This document shows positions 52,503 through 63,201 of a DNA stretch of 64,000 bases, one piece after another. The stretch spans positions 3,844,001-3,908,000 of the forward strand of contig NC_017955.1 in the NCBI RefSeq assembly GCF_000306785.1, written 5' to 3'. A model generated the notes under the pieces. That model was not told where the DNA came from and did no database searches. It saw nothing but the letters and a program-made list of their open reading frames with translations. This DNA is from Modestobacter italicus (GTDB lineage Bacteria; Actinomycetota; Actinomycetes; Mycobacteriales; Geodermatophilaceae). The first letter of the stretch is position 1, and each line of letters starts with the position of its first letter. A program made the translations under genes and the position numbers.

Positions 52503-53321
52503 TCAGTGAAGGCGCTCCAGCAGCGCCACCAGCGGCTCGGCGATCGTGGCGGCGGCGACCACCGCCATCGGCTCGGCGAAGGGCCGACCCTCGGTGCCGG
52601 TGACCACCAGGCCGGCCTCGGCCGCCACCAGCGCGCCGGCGGCGTGGTCCCAGGGCTTGAGGTCCAGCTCGTAGTAGGCGTCCACCCGGCCGGCGGCGGC
52701 CGAGCAGAGGTCCAGCGAGGCGCAGCCGTTCCGGCGGATGTCGCGCACCTCGGTCACCAGCTGCGCCACCACCGCCCCCTGCGCCCGGCGCTGCTCGACG
52801 CGGTACCCGAACCCGGTGGCCACCAGCGTCTGCTCCAGGGACACCGGCCCGCTGCCGTGCAGCTGCATCGTGGCGGCGCCGGGCGCGGTCAGCCAGGCGC
52901 CCCGGCCGCGCGCCGCGGTGAACAGCTCCCCGGTGGCCACGTTGAGCACCACGCCGACCTCGGTCCGCCCGTCGACCTCGGCGGCGATGGACACGGCGTA
53001 GGCGGGGAAGCCGTAGAGGAAGTTGACCGTGCCGTCGATCGGGTCGACCACCCAGCGGACGCCGCTGGTGCCCTCCCGGGCGGCCCCCTCCTCGCCCAGC
53101 ACCCCGTCGTCAGGCCGGGCGTCGGTCAGCCGGCGCACGATCAGCGCCTCGCTCGCGGTGTCCACCGCGGTGACGACGTCGACCGGGCTGGACTTGGTGT
53201 CCACCTGGTCCGCGGCCGTGCTGCGACCTGCGCCGACGAGCGCCGCGGCCTCCTCGGCGGTGGCCCGGGCGAGCTCCAGCAGCTCGGTGCGCAGGTCGGG
53301 TGCGGTGCTGCCGGAGGTCAT
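52503..53321 (-). CDS. Inositol monophosphatase family protein (SuhB-like)
   Basis: 272 residues from ATG 53321. Metal-binding motifs: SSPVDVVTAVDTASEAL, VLGEEGAAREG, the signature VRWVVDPIDGTVNFLYGFPA and the C-terminal LKPWDHAAGALVAAEAGLVV. It is a Mg-dependent, Li-sensitive-type phosphatase, acting on inositol phosphate in mycothiol or phosphatidylinositol pathways, or on related sugar phosphates. It is equivalent to Rv2701c (suhB) and divergent from ppgK as in mycobacteria. Confidence 0.92.
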   Translation of the reverse strand: MTSGSTAPDLRTELLELARATAEEAAALVGAGRSTAADQVDTKSSPVDVVTAVDTASEALIVRRLTDARPDDGVLGEEGAAREGTSGVRWVVDPIDGTVNFLYGFPAYAVSIAAEVDGRTEVGVVLNVATGELFTAARGRGAWLTAPGAATMQLHGSGPVSLEQTLVATGFGYRVEQRRAQGAVVAQLVTEVRDIRRNGCASLDLCSAAAGRVDAYYELDLKPWDHAAGALVAAEAGLVVTGTEGRPFAEPMAVVAAATIAEPLVALLERLH

Positions 53322-53371
53322 CACGGAGAGGGATCCTGCCCGACCTGCGCGCCGGAGGTCGGAACTGTCGC

Positions 53372-53377
53372 TAGCCT
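53372..53377 (+). promoter_or_regulatory. -10 element (TAGCCT) of leaderless ppgK
   Basis: TAGCCT lies 7 nt before GTG 53385; no ribosome site is present. Confidence 0.55.
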
Positions 53378-53384
53378 GCCTCCC

Positions 53385-54128
53385 GTGCAGGGCTTCGGAG
53401 TGGACATCGGTGGCAGCGGCATCAAGGGTTGCGTGGTCGACCTGGACAAGGGCGAGCTGGTCGGTGAGCGGGTGCGCATCCCGACGCCGCAACCGGCGCT
53501 GCCCGACCCCGTGTACGGGGTGGTGGCGGACATCGTCGGGCAGTTCGGCTGGGAGGGGCGCATCGGCGTCACCTACCCGGGGGTGATGAAGCACGGCGTG
53601 ACGTTCACCGCCGCCAACATGGACTCCTCCTGGATCGGCACCGACATGGCCAAGGGGCTGGAGGCGGTGATCCCGGGCACGGTGCAGACGCTGAACGACG
53701 CCGACGCGGCCGGGATCGCCGAGATGGCCTACGGCGCCGGCAAGGGCGAGCGCGGCCTGGTGCTCATGCTCACCTTCGGCACCGGCATCGGCAGCGCCCT
53801 GTTCATCGACGGCACGCTCGTGCCCAACACCGAGTTCGGGCACATCGAGGTCGGCGGTCACGACGGCGAGAAGCACGCCTCGGCGTCCGCCCGCGAGCGC
53901 GAGGGGCTCAGCTACCCGCAGTGGGCCAAGCACGTCGACCGCTACCTGGACACCCTCGAGCGCAGCATCTGGCCCGACCTGATCATCGTCGGGGGCGGGG
54001 TCAGCAAGAAGGCCGACAAGTGGGTGCCGCTGCTGTCCACCCGCACCCGGGTGGTCCCCGCCGAGCTGCTCAACGACGCCGGCATCGTCGGGGCCGCACT
54101 CGCCGCGGAGCAGCACATCGGCCAGTGA
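53385..54128 (+). CDS. ppgK: Polyphosphate glucokinase
   Basis: 247 residues from GTG 53385. ROK-type motifs: [20 protein letters not shown] (phosphate 1), [20 protein letters not shown] (catalytic Asp in NDAD), [20 protein letters not shown] (phosphate 2), [20 protein letters not shown] and [16 protein letters not shown] (adenosine). It phosphorylates glucose with polyphosphate or ATP. Synteny (Rv2702) and the KHASA-containing segment support the polyphosphate-dependent type. Confidence 0.95.
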   Translation: MQGFGVDIGGSGIKGCVVDLDKGELVGERVRIPTPQPALPDPVYGVVADIVGQFGWEGRIGVTYPGVMKHGVTFTAANMDSSWIGTDMAKGLEAVIPGTVQTLNDADAAGIAEMAYGAGKGERGLVLMLTFGTGIGSALFIDGTLVPNTEFGHIEVGGHDGEKHASASAREREGLSYPQWAKHVDRYLDTLERSIWPDLIIVGGGVSKKADKWVPLLSTRTRVVPAELLNDAGIVGAALAAEQHIGQ

Positions 54129-54437
54129 GGCCCCCGCACGCCGGCGTGGGACGCCCGGCGTCCTCCCCCGGTAGGGGTGACGCGCGGGTCCTCCGGCCGC
54201 TCCTGGCGCAGAACCGGTGGACCGCCGCGTGCGCGTCGTTACAATGGAGGAGCCCCACCGCGTCAACCCCCCAGCCAGCAGGTCATCCCCCTCTCCCAGC
54301 CCGGTGAAACACCTCGCGGTGTGTCACCTCGCAGGGCCTGGCGGTGGGCCACGGTGCTGGGTGCGGTCCGGGGCCGCTGCCCGCGGGCCACACGGCCCTC
54401 GAGGAACGCACCGCAGTTGCACGGGAAGGAACCCTGA
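54129..54437. promoter_or_regulatory. sigA upstream region: promoter and leader hairpin
   Basis: About 309 nt. A good -10 hexamer TACAAT is at 54240-54245; a hexamer GTGGAC (54217-54222) lies 17 bp upstream as a weak -35. This would give a leader of about 185 nt. In it GGTGAAACACC (54303-54313) pairs with 54318-54328 around TCGC, with one mismatch. The sigA start has GGAAGGAA about 8 nt upstream. Confidence 0.5.
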
Positions 54438-55781
<1,344 letters not shown>

Positions 55782-56241
55782 TCGAAACACCCCCTCCTCC
55801 TCATCCCTCGCACGCTCGGGACGAGCCTCTGGAGGGGGCCGGGCAGAGCCCTGCGATGGATCGGCGGCCGGTCACTCCTGCGGGGTGGCCGGCCGTCGGC
55901 GTGTGAACGGCAGATGACGATCCGGTCCCATCGGGTGACCCGGCTGTGTACGACGGCACGTGCCGGGTAGACGGCGTAGCGTGGGCGAGGTCAGAACAGC
56001 AGCGGACCCACAGCCGGCCCGGCCGGTGATCACGCAAGAGAGCACGTGCACCATCCGGACCCAGTTCCGAACCAGTGACGTCCCCTGCTGGACCGTTCCA
56101 CCGCCGTTGTCCGTGTCACGACCGCATCTCTTTCTGCGAGTCGGGGCACATCAGCAGCCGGAACGGGAACACGAGGGGCCATCCTGGCGCTGTGCAGGAG
56201 GCCGAGCCGCAGTCGCGGGTCCGTGCGGTAGAGAGCGAGTG
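55782..56241. other. Intergenic region after sigA
   Basis: About 460 nt. CCCCCTCC (55790-55797) could pair with GGAGGGGG (55831-55838) as a weak sigA terminator. I see no convincing gene in the rest; minus-strand frames of 60-80 codons are not protein-like. Confidence 0.4.
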
Positions 56242-56466
56242 ATGAGCCAGATGACCCAGACGCTGACGACGACCCCGCCCACCGAAGATCTCGTCGTTCC
56301 CTTCCACTGCGACCGCTGCGGTGCTCTGGCCAAGGTGCGAGTGGTCCTCCCCAGTGGCAGCGACCTCGTCTTCTGCGGGCACCACGCCCGTGAGTACGAC
56401 AGCAAGCTCCGTGACATCGCCGTCGACATCATCGACACAGACGGCGAGGCGCGCGTCTCCAGCTGA
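56242..56466 (+). CDS. DUF7455 family small zinc-ribbon-like protein
   Basis: 74 residues from ATG 56242. PFHCDRCGALAKVRVVLPSG and LVFCGHHAREYDSKLRDIAV are the family marks, with CDRC and CGHH forming a likely zinc site. It is a common small actinobacterial protein located next to sigA. Function unknown, perhaps an RNA polymerase or ribosome-linked factor by neighbourhood. The ribosome site is weak (GAGAGCGAG). Confidence 0.85.
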   Translation: MSQMTQTLTTTPPTEDLVVPFHCDRCGALAKVRVVLPSGSDLVFCGHHAREYDSKLRDIAVDIIDTDGEARVSS

Positions 56467-56492
56467 GTGGGGCAACTATCGTCGCGCGAGCG

Positions 56493-58778
56493 ATGAAGCC
56501 CTCACCCGACGAAGCCGCTGACCTCCCGGACCCGCACCGCGGGACCGGGGAGTCGGCGGCTTCGTCGTCCCCGGGACCGGCCACCGGTCTCCCCCCAGCC
56601 AGAGACGGATCGATGCCGCAGGACCCTCCCCGGGACGCCGCCGACACGGTGCGCCTGCAGCCGGACGGCACCATCGGCCGGAGCCGCAGCGCGCCGCCGG
56701 TGCCCCAGCCGTCCGGTCCTGCCGCGCCCGGGCCCGCACCGACGGCCGAGCAGCCCGCGGTCGAGGAGCCGGCGGCCGAGCCGTCGGACACCCAGCTGAT
56801 CCCGCCCGTCCCGGACGAGGACCCGCCGGTGGCCACCGCGCCGGACACCGCCGCACGCGAGGGCTCGGACACCCAGGTGATCGGTCCCGCGCACGACACC
56901 GACCCGCCCGGCGACTCGGCGGGGCCCCCTGGACAGCCGCCGGCCGAGGCGGAGGCCGGTGGTCCGTGGTGGCGCCGGCGCGCGCTGCTCGTCCCCGCCG
57001 CCGCGGTCCTCGCGCTCGGGGTCGCCTACGGCGTCGACCTGGTCGCCGCCGGCGACCACGTCCCACGCGGCACGGTGGTGGCCGGCGTCGAGCTGGGCGG
57101 GCTCTCCCCCGCGGCGGCGTCCGACCGGCTGGAGAGCGACCTCGCGCCCCGGGTGGTCGCCGACCGGCCGCTGGCCGCCGACGACGTGGAGGGGCTGCTG
57201 CACCCCCCGGACGCCGGCATCGCGCTGGACGTGCCGCGCACCGTCGACACCGTCGACGACCAGCCGCTCAACCCGTGGACCCGGCTCACCTCGCTGTTCG
57301 CCGACCGCACCGTCGACCCGGTGCTGGCCGTCGACCGGACCTCGCTGGACGCCCAGGTCGAGCAGCTCGCCACCACGGTGGACCGCGCCCCGGTCGATGC
57401 CACGATCACCCTCGACGGCACCACGCCCTCGCTCGTCGAGCCCGTCGACGGCCGCACCCTGGACCGCGACGGCGCCGCCGACGCGATCACCGCGGCGGTC
57501 GCCTCCGCCGCCGACCCGGCCTCGCCGGTCGACCTGCCCGTCGACGTCGCGCCCGTGCGGGTCGAGCGGGCCGAGGCCCAGCGCGTGCTGGACGAGACGG
57601 TCACGCCGGCACTGGCCGCCCCGGTCACCGTCGCGGGGGCAGACGGCGCGGACGCCGTCGACGTCCCGGAGAGCGCGATCGCCGCCTCGCTGACCTTCAC
57701 CCCCCAGGACGACGGCACTCTTGCGGTGGCTGTCGACCCGACGGCGCTGCAGACCGCGATGGGCGAGGAGTTCGCCACCTTCGGCTCCCCCGCGCAGGAC
57801 GCCCGCTTCGAGGTGTCCGGCGACGCGATCTCCGTCGTGCCCTCGGTCGACGGTCAGGGGATCGACCCCGCCCAGCTGGCCGAGCAGCTGCTGCCGGTGC
57901 TCGACGACCCGGCGCCCCGCTCGGTGACCCCGACCCTCGGGCCGGTGCCCGCCGCGTTCACCACCGAGCAGGCGCAGGCGCTGGGCATCACCGAGCAGGT
58001 CAGCACCTTCACCACCAACTTCACCAGCTCCGCCAGCGGCACCAACATCCGGGTGGTGGCCGAGGAGGTGGACGGCGCGGTGGTGAAGCCGGGTGAGACC
58101 TTCAGCCTCAACGACTACACCGGCCCGCGCGGCACCGCCCAGGGGTACGTGCCGGCCGCGGTCATCAGCGGCGGCGAGCTCTCCCAGGCCGTCGGCGGCG
58201 GGATCAGCCAGTTCGCCACGACGATGTTCAACGCCGTCTTCTTCGCCGGCCTCGAGGACGTCTACCACAAGCCGCACAGCTTCTACATCAGCCGCTACCC
58301 GGCCGGCCGCGAGGCGACGGTCTACGAGGGCGCGATCGACCTGCAGTGGCGCAACGACACCGACACCGGCATCTACGTGCAGACCGAGTGGGTCCCCGGG
58401 GCGCTGACGGTGACCTTCTGGGGCACCAAGCACTACGAGGTCGAGTCGGTCAGCGGGCCGCGCCGCAACCTGCGGGAGCCGGCCGTCCAGGACAAGGTCG
58501 ACGACGGCAACTGCACCCCGCAGTCGGGCTCGACCGGGTTCGACATCACCGTGACCCGGGTGTTCAAGGACCCGGCCACCGGGACCGAGCTGCGCCGTGA
58601 GGACTTCGACACCCACTACGCCGCGGAAGCGGTGATCCGCTGCGTCCCGCCGGCCGACCCCGCGGCGGGACAGCCGGCCACCACCGGCACCCCGGCACCG
58701 GCGACCCCGGCCGGACGCCGTCCCGGTGCCCGGCCTGCTGACGACGTCCGCGCCCGCGCCCGTCGTCGACGCCGCTGA
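56493..58778 (+). CDS. VanW family protein with peptidoglycan-binding-like repeats
   Basis: 761 residues. An acidic, Pro-rich cytoplasmic N-terminus (1-155) precedes a single membrane helix (about 160-184, ALLVPAAAVLALGVAYGVDL). Two PG_binding_4-like regions follow (VPRGTVVAGVELGGLSPAAA near 190; LTFTPQDDGTLAVAVDPTAL near 400). A VanW domain comes next: FTTNFTSSASGTNIRVVAEE, VKPGETFSLNDYTGPRGTA, SQAVGGGISQFATTMFNAVF, PHSFYISRYPAGREATVYEG. It is oriented with the large part outside and likely acts on the cell wall. The last 60 residues are basic and low-complexity. Confidence 0.88.
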   Translation: MKPSPDEAADLPDPHRGTGESAASSSPGPATGLPPARDGSMPQDPPRDAADTVRLQPDGTIGRSRSAPPVPQPSGPAAPGPAPTAEQPAVEEPAAEPSDTQLIPPVPDEDPPVATAPDTAAREGSDTQVIGPAHDTDPPGDSAGPPGQPPAEAEAGGPWWRRRALLVPAAAVLALGVAYGVDLVAAGDHVPRGTVVAGVELGGLSPAAASDRLESDLAPRVVADRPLAADDVEGLLHPPDAGIALDVPRTVDTVDDQPLNPWTRLTSLFADRTVDPVLAVDRTSLDAQVEQLATTVDRAPVDATITLDGTTPSLVEPVDGRTLDRDGAADAITAAVASAADPASPVDLPVDVAPVRVERAEAQRVLDETVTPALAAPVTVAGADGADAVDVPESAIAASLTFTPQDDGTLAVAVDPTALQTAMGEEFATFGSPAQDARFEVSGDAISVVPSVDGQGIDPAQLAEQLLPVLDDPAPRSVTPTLGPVPAAFTTEQAQALGITEQVSTFTTNFTSSASGTNIRVVAEEVDGAVVKPGETFSLNDYTGPRGTAQGYVPAAVISGGELSQAVGGGISQFATTMFNAVFFAGLEDVYHKPHSFYISRYPAGREATVYEGAIDLQWRNDTDTGIYVQTEWVPGALTVTFWGTKHYEVESVSGPRRNLREPAVQDKVDDGNCTPQSGSTGFDITVTRVFKDPATGTELRREDFDTHYAAEAVIRCVPPADPAAGQPATTGTPAPATPAGRRPGARPADDVRARARRRRR

Positions 58779-58855
58779 GCCCCTCACCCCCCTCCGGGTG
58801 GGTGTCCGCAGGTCAGCAGCGCCCCTCCGCCGGAGCCGCCGTGCACACTGGAGCT

Positions 58856-59932
58856 GTGGCCTCCGCCGTCCCACGCAGCTCCACGGCGTCCGCCGGTGAG
58901 CACACCGGGGACCCCGGCGCTGAGCCGCGCGCCGAGGACGGACCGGCGGAGCCGCGTCCGCAGCCTGCCCGCCGCGGTCGGCTGCGGTGGTTGCCGGCCC
59001 CGGTCCGGGTGCCGCTGGAGGTCCTCGGGGCCAGCCTGGCGAAGGCCTGGTCGGACCGGATCCTGGGGCTGTCCGCGGAGGCGGCCTTCTGGCAGGTCCT
59101 CTCGGTCCCGCCGCTGCTGATCGGGCTGCTGGGCTCGCTGGGCTACCTGGGTGACTGGATCGGCGCGGACAAGGTCGCGGAGATCGAGAACCAGCTGGTC
59201 ACCGCCTCGGCCGAGGCGCTCACCCCCGGCGTGGTCGCCGACCTGGTGCAGCCGACGCTGGACGACATCCTCAACTCAGGCCGGCTCGACGTGGTCAGCC
59301 TGGGCTTCCTGGTGTCGCTGTGGGCCGGGTCCTCGGCGACCGCGACCTTCATCAACACCGGCGTCATCGCCTACGGGCAGCGGGACGTGCGCGGCCCCAT
59401 CGCCACCCGGCTGATGGCGCTGTGGCTGTTCATCTGCGGTCTGGTGGCCGCCGTGCTGACCCTGCCCCTGCTGGTGCTGGGCCGGGAGACGCTGATCGAC
59501 CTGCTGCCCACCGACTGGCAGGGCACCGGGCGCATCCTGGTCAACGCGGTGTACTGGCCGCTGGTCGTGGTCGGCCTGGTCCTGGTGCTGACCAGCTTCT
59601 ACCACGTGATGCTGCCCCGGCGGATCCCCTGGCACCGGCACCTGCCGGGGGCCATCTTCGCCGTCGTCTTCTTCGTGGTCGCTGCCACCGTGCTGCGGGG
59701 CTACGTCGCCGACATCCTCACCACGGCACTGCCCTACGGCGCGCTCGCCGCCCCGATCGCGGCCCTGCTGTTCTGCTTCCTGCTCGGCATGGCGCTGCTG
59801 CTCGGCGGGGAGCTGAACGCCACGATCGAGGCCCGGTGGCCGGCGAAGCGCCGCCGGCACGACGCCCGCCGCCAGGCCCGCCGGGCCGCCAAGATCGAGC
59901 TCGAGGCCCACAAGCTGGGCCTGCGGGACTGA
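58856..59932 (+). CDS. YihY/BrkB-family membrane protein
   Basis: 358 residues from GTG 58856; CACACT 6 nt upstream suggests a leaderless start. After a polar N-terminus of 60 residues come six membrane segments typical of the YihY/virulence factor BrkB family: LSAEAAFWQVLSVPPLLIGL, VVSLGFLVSLWAGSSATATF, LMALWLFICGLVAAVLTLPL, LPGAIFAVVFFVVAATVLRG and ALLFCFLLGMALLLGGELNA. The C-terminus is basic. The biochemical function of the family is not settled; transport or cell-envelope roles have been proposed. Confidence 0.88.
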   Translation: MASAVPRSSTASAGEHTGDPGAEPRAEDGPAEPRPQPARRGRLRWLPAPVRVPLEVLGASLAKAWSDRILGLSAEAAFWQVLSVPPLLIGLLGSLGYLGDWIGADKVAEIENQLVTASAEALTPGVVADLVQPTLDDILNSGRLDVVSLGFLVSLWAGSSATATFINTGVIAYGQRDVRGPIATRLMALWLFICGLVAAVLTLPLLVLGRETLIDLLPTDWQGTGRILVNAVYWPLVVVGLVLVLTSFYHVMLPRRIPWHRHLPGAIFAVVFFVVAATVLRGYVADILTTALPYGALAAPIAALLFCFLLGMALLLGGELNATIEARWPAKRRRHDARRQARRAAKIELEAHKLGLRD

Positions 59933-59936
59933 CCGG

Positions 59937-60167
59937 CTACTCCTTGCGGAGCTGGTTGTAGACCTCCTTGCAGGCCGGGCAGACCGGGCTGCCGGGCTTG
60001 GGGGTCTTGGTGACCGGGAAGACCTCGCCGCAGAGCGCCTCGACCATGGTGCCCATGACCGCGCTCTCGGCGATCTTGTTCTTCTTCACGTAGTGGAAGA
60101 CCTCGTTGGCGCTGCCGGTGTCGGCGTCGCGGACGTCCGGCCGCTCGAGGATGTCGCTGCTGCTCAC
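59937..60167 (-). CDS. DUF3039 family protein
   Basis: 76 residues from GTG 60167 (GGGAG 5 nt upstream). HYVKKNKIAESAVMGTMVEA, LCGEVFPVTKTPKPGSPVCP and ACKEVYNQLRK are the marks of DUF3039, with Cys residues (LCGEVF, VCPACKEVY) that may bind zinc. Small, soluble, actinobacterial; function unknown. It is divergent from psuG and converges on the BrkB gene. Confidence 0.9.
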   Translation of the reverse strand: MSSSDILERPDVRDADTGSANEVFHYVKKNKIAESAVMGTMVEALCGEVFPVTKTPKPGSPVCPACKEVYNQLRKE

Positions 60168-60236
60168 GTCTGCTCCCTGGCTCGGGGTGCGGGACCGGTG
60201 ACCGGTCGCCCGCGGACCGCCCACCATGATGACAGG

Positions 60237-61196
60237 GTGCAGAACTCCTCCCAGCCCGCGACGGTTCCCACCTCCCCGGCCGTGCCGACCGCCCCCGTCC
60301 TCTCCCCCGAGGTGGCCGACGCGCTCGCCACCGGCCGACCGGTCGTGGCGCTGGAGAGCACGCTGCTGGCCCACGGCCTCCCCCGCCCGGAGAACCGCAA
60401 GGCCGCGGACCAGGTCGAGGACGCCGTCCGGGCCGGCGGCGCGGTGCCGGCGACCATCGCCGTCCTGGACGGCGTCCCGCACGTCGGCCTGACCGCGGAG
60501 CAGGTCGACCGGGTCTGCGCCGACCCCGAGCTGGCCAAGCTGGGCATCCGGGACCTGCCGATCGCCGCCGCGCTGGGCCGCAGCGGGGCCACCACCGTGT
60601 CCAGCACCGCGCTGCTGGCCGAGCGGACCGGGATCGGCGTGTTCGCCACCGGCGGCCTGGGCGGCGTGCACCGGCACGCCAGCGACACCTTCGACGAGTC
60701 CGCCGACCTGACCGCGCTGTCCCGCACCTCGCTGGTCGTGGTGTGCGCCGGCGTGAAGTCGATCCTCGACGTCCCGGCCACCCTGGAGCGGCTGGAGTCG
60801 CTGTCGGTGACGGTCGTCGGCTACCGGACGACGCAGTTCCCCGGCTTCTACGTCGCCGACTCCGGGTCCTCGGTCGACTGGTCGGTCCAGACGCCGGCCG
60901 AGGCGGCCCGGGTCTTCGCCGCCCGCCGCGGGCTGGCCCCCGGCGCGGTCGTGGTGGCCAACCCGCTGCCGGTGGACCAGCAGCTGGACGCCGAGCTGCA
61001 CGACCGGGTGATCGCCGACGCGCTCGCCGCCGCGGACGCCGCCGGGGCCCGCGGCAAGGACGTCACCCCGTTCATCCTGGGCCACCTGCACGAGGCCAGC
61101 GGCGGGGCCAGCCTGGAGGTCAACGTGCGGCTGGTGCTGCGCAACGCCGAGCTCGCCGGGCAGATCGCGGCCGAGCTCGCGGCGCTCCCCCGCTGA
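60237..61196 (+). CDS. psuG: Pseudouridine-5'-phosphate glycosidase
   Basis: 319 residues from GTG 60237; CATGAT 6 nt upstream suggests leaderless expression. GRPVVALESTLLAHGLPRPE opens the fold, with the conserved Glu in ALEST. VPATIAVLDGVPHVGLTAEQ, GIGVFATGGLGGVHRHASDT, SLVVVCAGVKSILDVPATLE and VGYRTTQFPGFYVADSG follow the IndA/PsuG family. It cleaves pseudouridine-5'-phosphate to uracil and ribose-5-phosphate. The next gene, a PfkB kinase, would supply its substrate. Confidence 0.93.
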   Translation: MQNSSQPATVPTSPAVPTAPVLSPEVADALATGRPVVALESTLLAHGLPRPENRKAADQVEDAVRAGGAVPATIAVLDGVPHVGLTAEQVDRVCADPELAKLGIRDLPIAAALGRSGATTVSSTALLAERTGIGVFATGGLGGVHRHASDTFDESADLTALSRTSLVVVCAGVKSILDVPATLERLESLSVTVVGYRTTQFPGFYVADSGSSVDWSVQTPAEAARVFAARRGLAPGAVVVANPLPVDQQLDAELHDRVIADALAAADAAGARGKDVTPFILGHLHEASGGASLEVNVRLVLRNAELAGQIAAELAALPR

Positions 61197-61206
61197 CCGG
61201 CCGACC

Positions 61207-62091
61207 GTGACCGCACCGCGGGTCGTCGTCGTCGGCGACGTCTGCACCGACGTGGTCGCCCTGCTCGCCGGGGAGCCGGCGCCGGGCTCGGACCGGCCCG
61301 CCGCGATCGCCACCCGCGGCGGCGGGGCCGGCGCGAACGTGGCCGCGCACCTGGCGGCGCTCGGGACGCCGGTGACGCTGGCCGGCTGCGTCGGCGACGA
61401 CCTCCCCGGTCAGGCGCTGTGCCGGGACCTGGCCGAGGCCGGGGTGACTCTGGCGGTGCGCACCCTGCCCGGCGTCCCGACCGGCACGATCATCAGCCTG
61501 GTCGAGCCCGGCGGAGAGCGGAGCATGCTCGCCGACCGGGGCGCCAACCTGGCGCTGCGGCCCGGCGACGTCCCCGTGCCCCCGGCGGGCGGCCACCTGC
61601 ACCTGTCCGGGTACACGCTGCTGGACGACGGCCCCCGGGCGGCCGGTCTGGCGGCGCTGGCCGCGGCGCGGGCGGCGGGGTGCACGGTGTCGGTCGACCC
61701 GGCGTCGACCGGGCCGCTGGCCGGCTACGGCGTCGACCGGTGGCTCGCCGACACCGCTGCGGCCACCCTGCTGCTGCCCAACGCGGACGAGGCACGGCTG
61801 CTCACCGGCTGCACCGACCCCGCCGAGGCGGCCCGGGCGCTGGCCGACCGGCACCCCGTCGTCGTGGTCAGCCTGGGGGCCGACGGCGCGCTGTGGGCCG
61901 CCGGGGACGTGCTGGTGCACCGGCCGGCGCACCCCGCCGACGTGGTGGACACGACCGGGGCGGGCGACGCCTTCACCGCCGGCGTGCTCTCGCTGTGGTC
62001 CGCCGCCGGGGGCCGGCCGGACCCCGTCGCGGCACTGGAGGCCGGGCTGCAGCGGGCCGCCGCCGTCGTGGGACGCGCGGGGGCCCGCTGA
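61207..62091 (+). CDS. PfkB-family carbohydrate kinase, probable pseudouridine kinase
   Basis: 294 residues, GTG start 10 nt after psuG. RVVVVGDVCTDVVALLAGEP and TRGGGAGANVAAHLAALG form the N-terminal PfkB signature; HPADVVDTTGAGDAFTAGVL is the C-terminal signature with the catalytic Asp in GAGD. LSGYTLLDDGPRAAG and LLPNADEARLLTGC are typical. PfkB kinases phosphorylate ribose, adenosine or pseudouridine; the pairing with psuG points to pseudouridine. Ribokinase activity cannot be excluded from sequence. Confidence 0.88.
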   Translation: MTAPRVVVVGDVCTDVVALLAGEPAPGSDRPAAIATRGGGAGANVAAHLAALGTPVTLAGCVGDDLPGQALCRDLAEAGVTLAVRTLPGVPTGTIISLVEPGGERSMLADRGANLALRPGDVPVPPAGGHLHLSGYTLLDDGPRAAGLAALAAARAAGCTVSVDPASTGPLAGYGVDRWLADTAAATLLLPNADEARLLTGCTDPAEAARALADRHPVVVVSLGADGALWAAGDVLVHRPAHPADVVDTTGAGDAFTAGVLSLWSAAGGRPDPVAALEAGLQRAAAVVGRAGAR

Positions 62092-62094
62092 GCG

Positions 62095-62442
62095 TCACAT
62101 GTCGATGACGCGGGCCTTGCTGCTGCTGCCCGACTCCAGGATCCGGTCGGGCGCCGGCGGCCGGTAGCGGTTGGGGTCGAGGTGCTTCTTCGGCGGCCGG
62201 TCGTTGGCCATGACCACCGCGATCCACGGCAGCACCGTGCCGAGGACGGCGAAGACCGCCATCAGCCACAGCGAGTACTGCGCGGTCAGGGCGGCGATGA
62301 CCAGGCTCGTGCCACGGATCGCCATGGTGATCGAGTAGCGCCGCTTGCGGGCCGCGTGCTGGTCGGCCTGGCTCGGCTCCGCCTCGGTGATGAGCAGGGG
62401 CTCGCGTCGGTCGTGCCGGCTCGAGGACTGGCTGGATGCCAC
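62095..62442 (-). CDS. DUF3099 family membrane protein
   Basis: 115 residues from GTG 62442 with GGGAAGGG upstream. EPLLITEAEPSQADQHAARK and RRYSITMAIRGTSLVIAALT are the family marks; two membrane helices follow (SLVIAALTAQYSLWLMAVFA, VLGTVLPWIAVVMAND), then KHLDPNRYRPPAP. Function unknown. It converges on the PfkB kinase gene, 3 nt apart. Confidence 0.88.
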   Translation of the reverse strand: MASSQSSSRHDRREPLLITEAEPSQADQHAARKRRYSITMAIRGTSLVIAALTAQYSLWLMAVFAVLGTVLPWIAVVMANDRPPKKHLDPNRYRPPAPDRILESGSSSKARVIDM

Positions 62443-62607
62443 GGTCGCCCTTCCCTGGACTGGCCGGGGGATGGGCGGCGGTGGTCGGCGGTGGGTGGTG
62501 CGACCGGCCCCGGAGCCCCCGGCTCCTGGGCCCATCGTGCCACTCGATCGTGCGCCATGCAGGTGCTCGGCGCTCCGTTCTGACGTGCCCGCCGACACGT
62601 GCCGCGC

Positions 62608-63201
62608 TCACCCCTGCGCGGCTGCCTTCGCCTCCTTGGCGGCCTGCTTGAGCTGCTGCTTCGTGGCCCGCACCTCGGCCAGCGACGCCGGGCCGGTGAT
62701 GTCGGCGACCGAGCGGCGCGAGCCCTCGGCGCCGTAGTCCCCCGCCGCCGCGCGCCAGCCGGGTGGCGTGACGCCGTACTGCTTGCCGAGCAGGGCCAGG
62801 AAGATCTTCGACTTCTGCGCGCCGAAGCCGGGCAGCTCGCCCAGCCGGCGCAGCAGGGTCGCGCCGTCGGGGACGTCGCTCCACAGCGCGTCGGCGCGGC
62901 CGTCGTAGCGCTCCACCAGCAGCCGGGCCAGGTCCTGCGCGCGGGCGGCCATCGACCCCGGGTAGCGGTGCAGCGCCGGCGGGCCCTGGAAGTGCCGCTG
63001 CAGCACCTCCGGATCGCAGCCGGCGAGCTCGGCGGCCGACAGCGTGTCGACACCGAGCCGGTCGGCGAGCAGGCGGGGGGCGGCGAACGCCCGCTCCATC
63101 GGGAACTGCTGGTCCAGCAGCATGCCGAGCAGCAGGGCCAGCGGGTCGCGGCCGAGCAGCTCGTCGGCGGCGTCGTCCTGGGCGAGGTGGAGGGTCGGCA
63201 C
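62608..63201 (-). CDS. HhH-GPD-type DNA glycosylase-like protein
   Basis: 197 residues from GTG 63201; a longer frame exists, but family members begin near DVPTLHLAQDDAADELLGRD. LALLLGMLLDQQFPMERAFA carries the first helix of the glycosylase core, and LLRRLGELPGFGAQKSKIFL is the helix-hairpin-helix. The Asp/Lys pair of classic endonuclease III is not obvious, and GKQYGVTPPGWRAAAGDYG is a feature of this actinobacterial group. It probably acts in base-excision repair, but the substrate is unknown. CACTGT 7 nt before the start suggests a leaderless mRNA. Confidence 0.8.
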   Translation of the reverse strand: MPTLHLAQDDAADELLGRDPLALLLGMLLDQQFPMERAFAAPRLLADRLGVDTLSAAELAGCDPEVLQRHFQGPPALHRYPGSMAARAQDLARLLVERYDGRADALWSDVPDGATLLRRLGELPGFGAQKSKIFLALLGKQYGVTPPGWRAAAGDYGAEGSRRSVADITGPASLAEVRATKQQLKQAAKEAKAAAQG

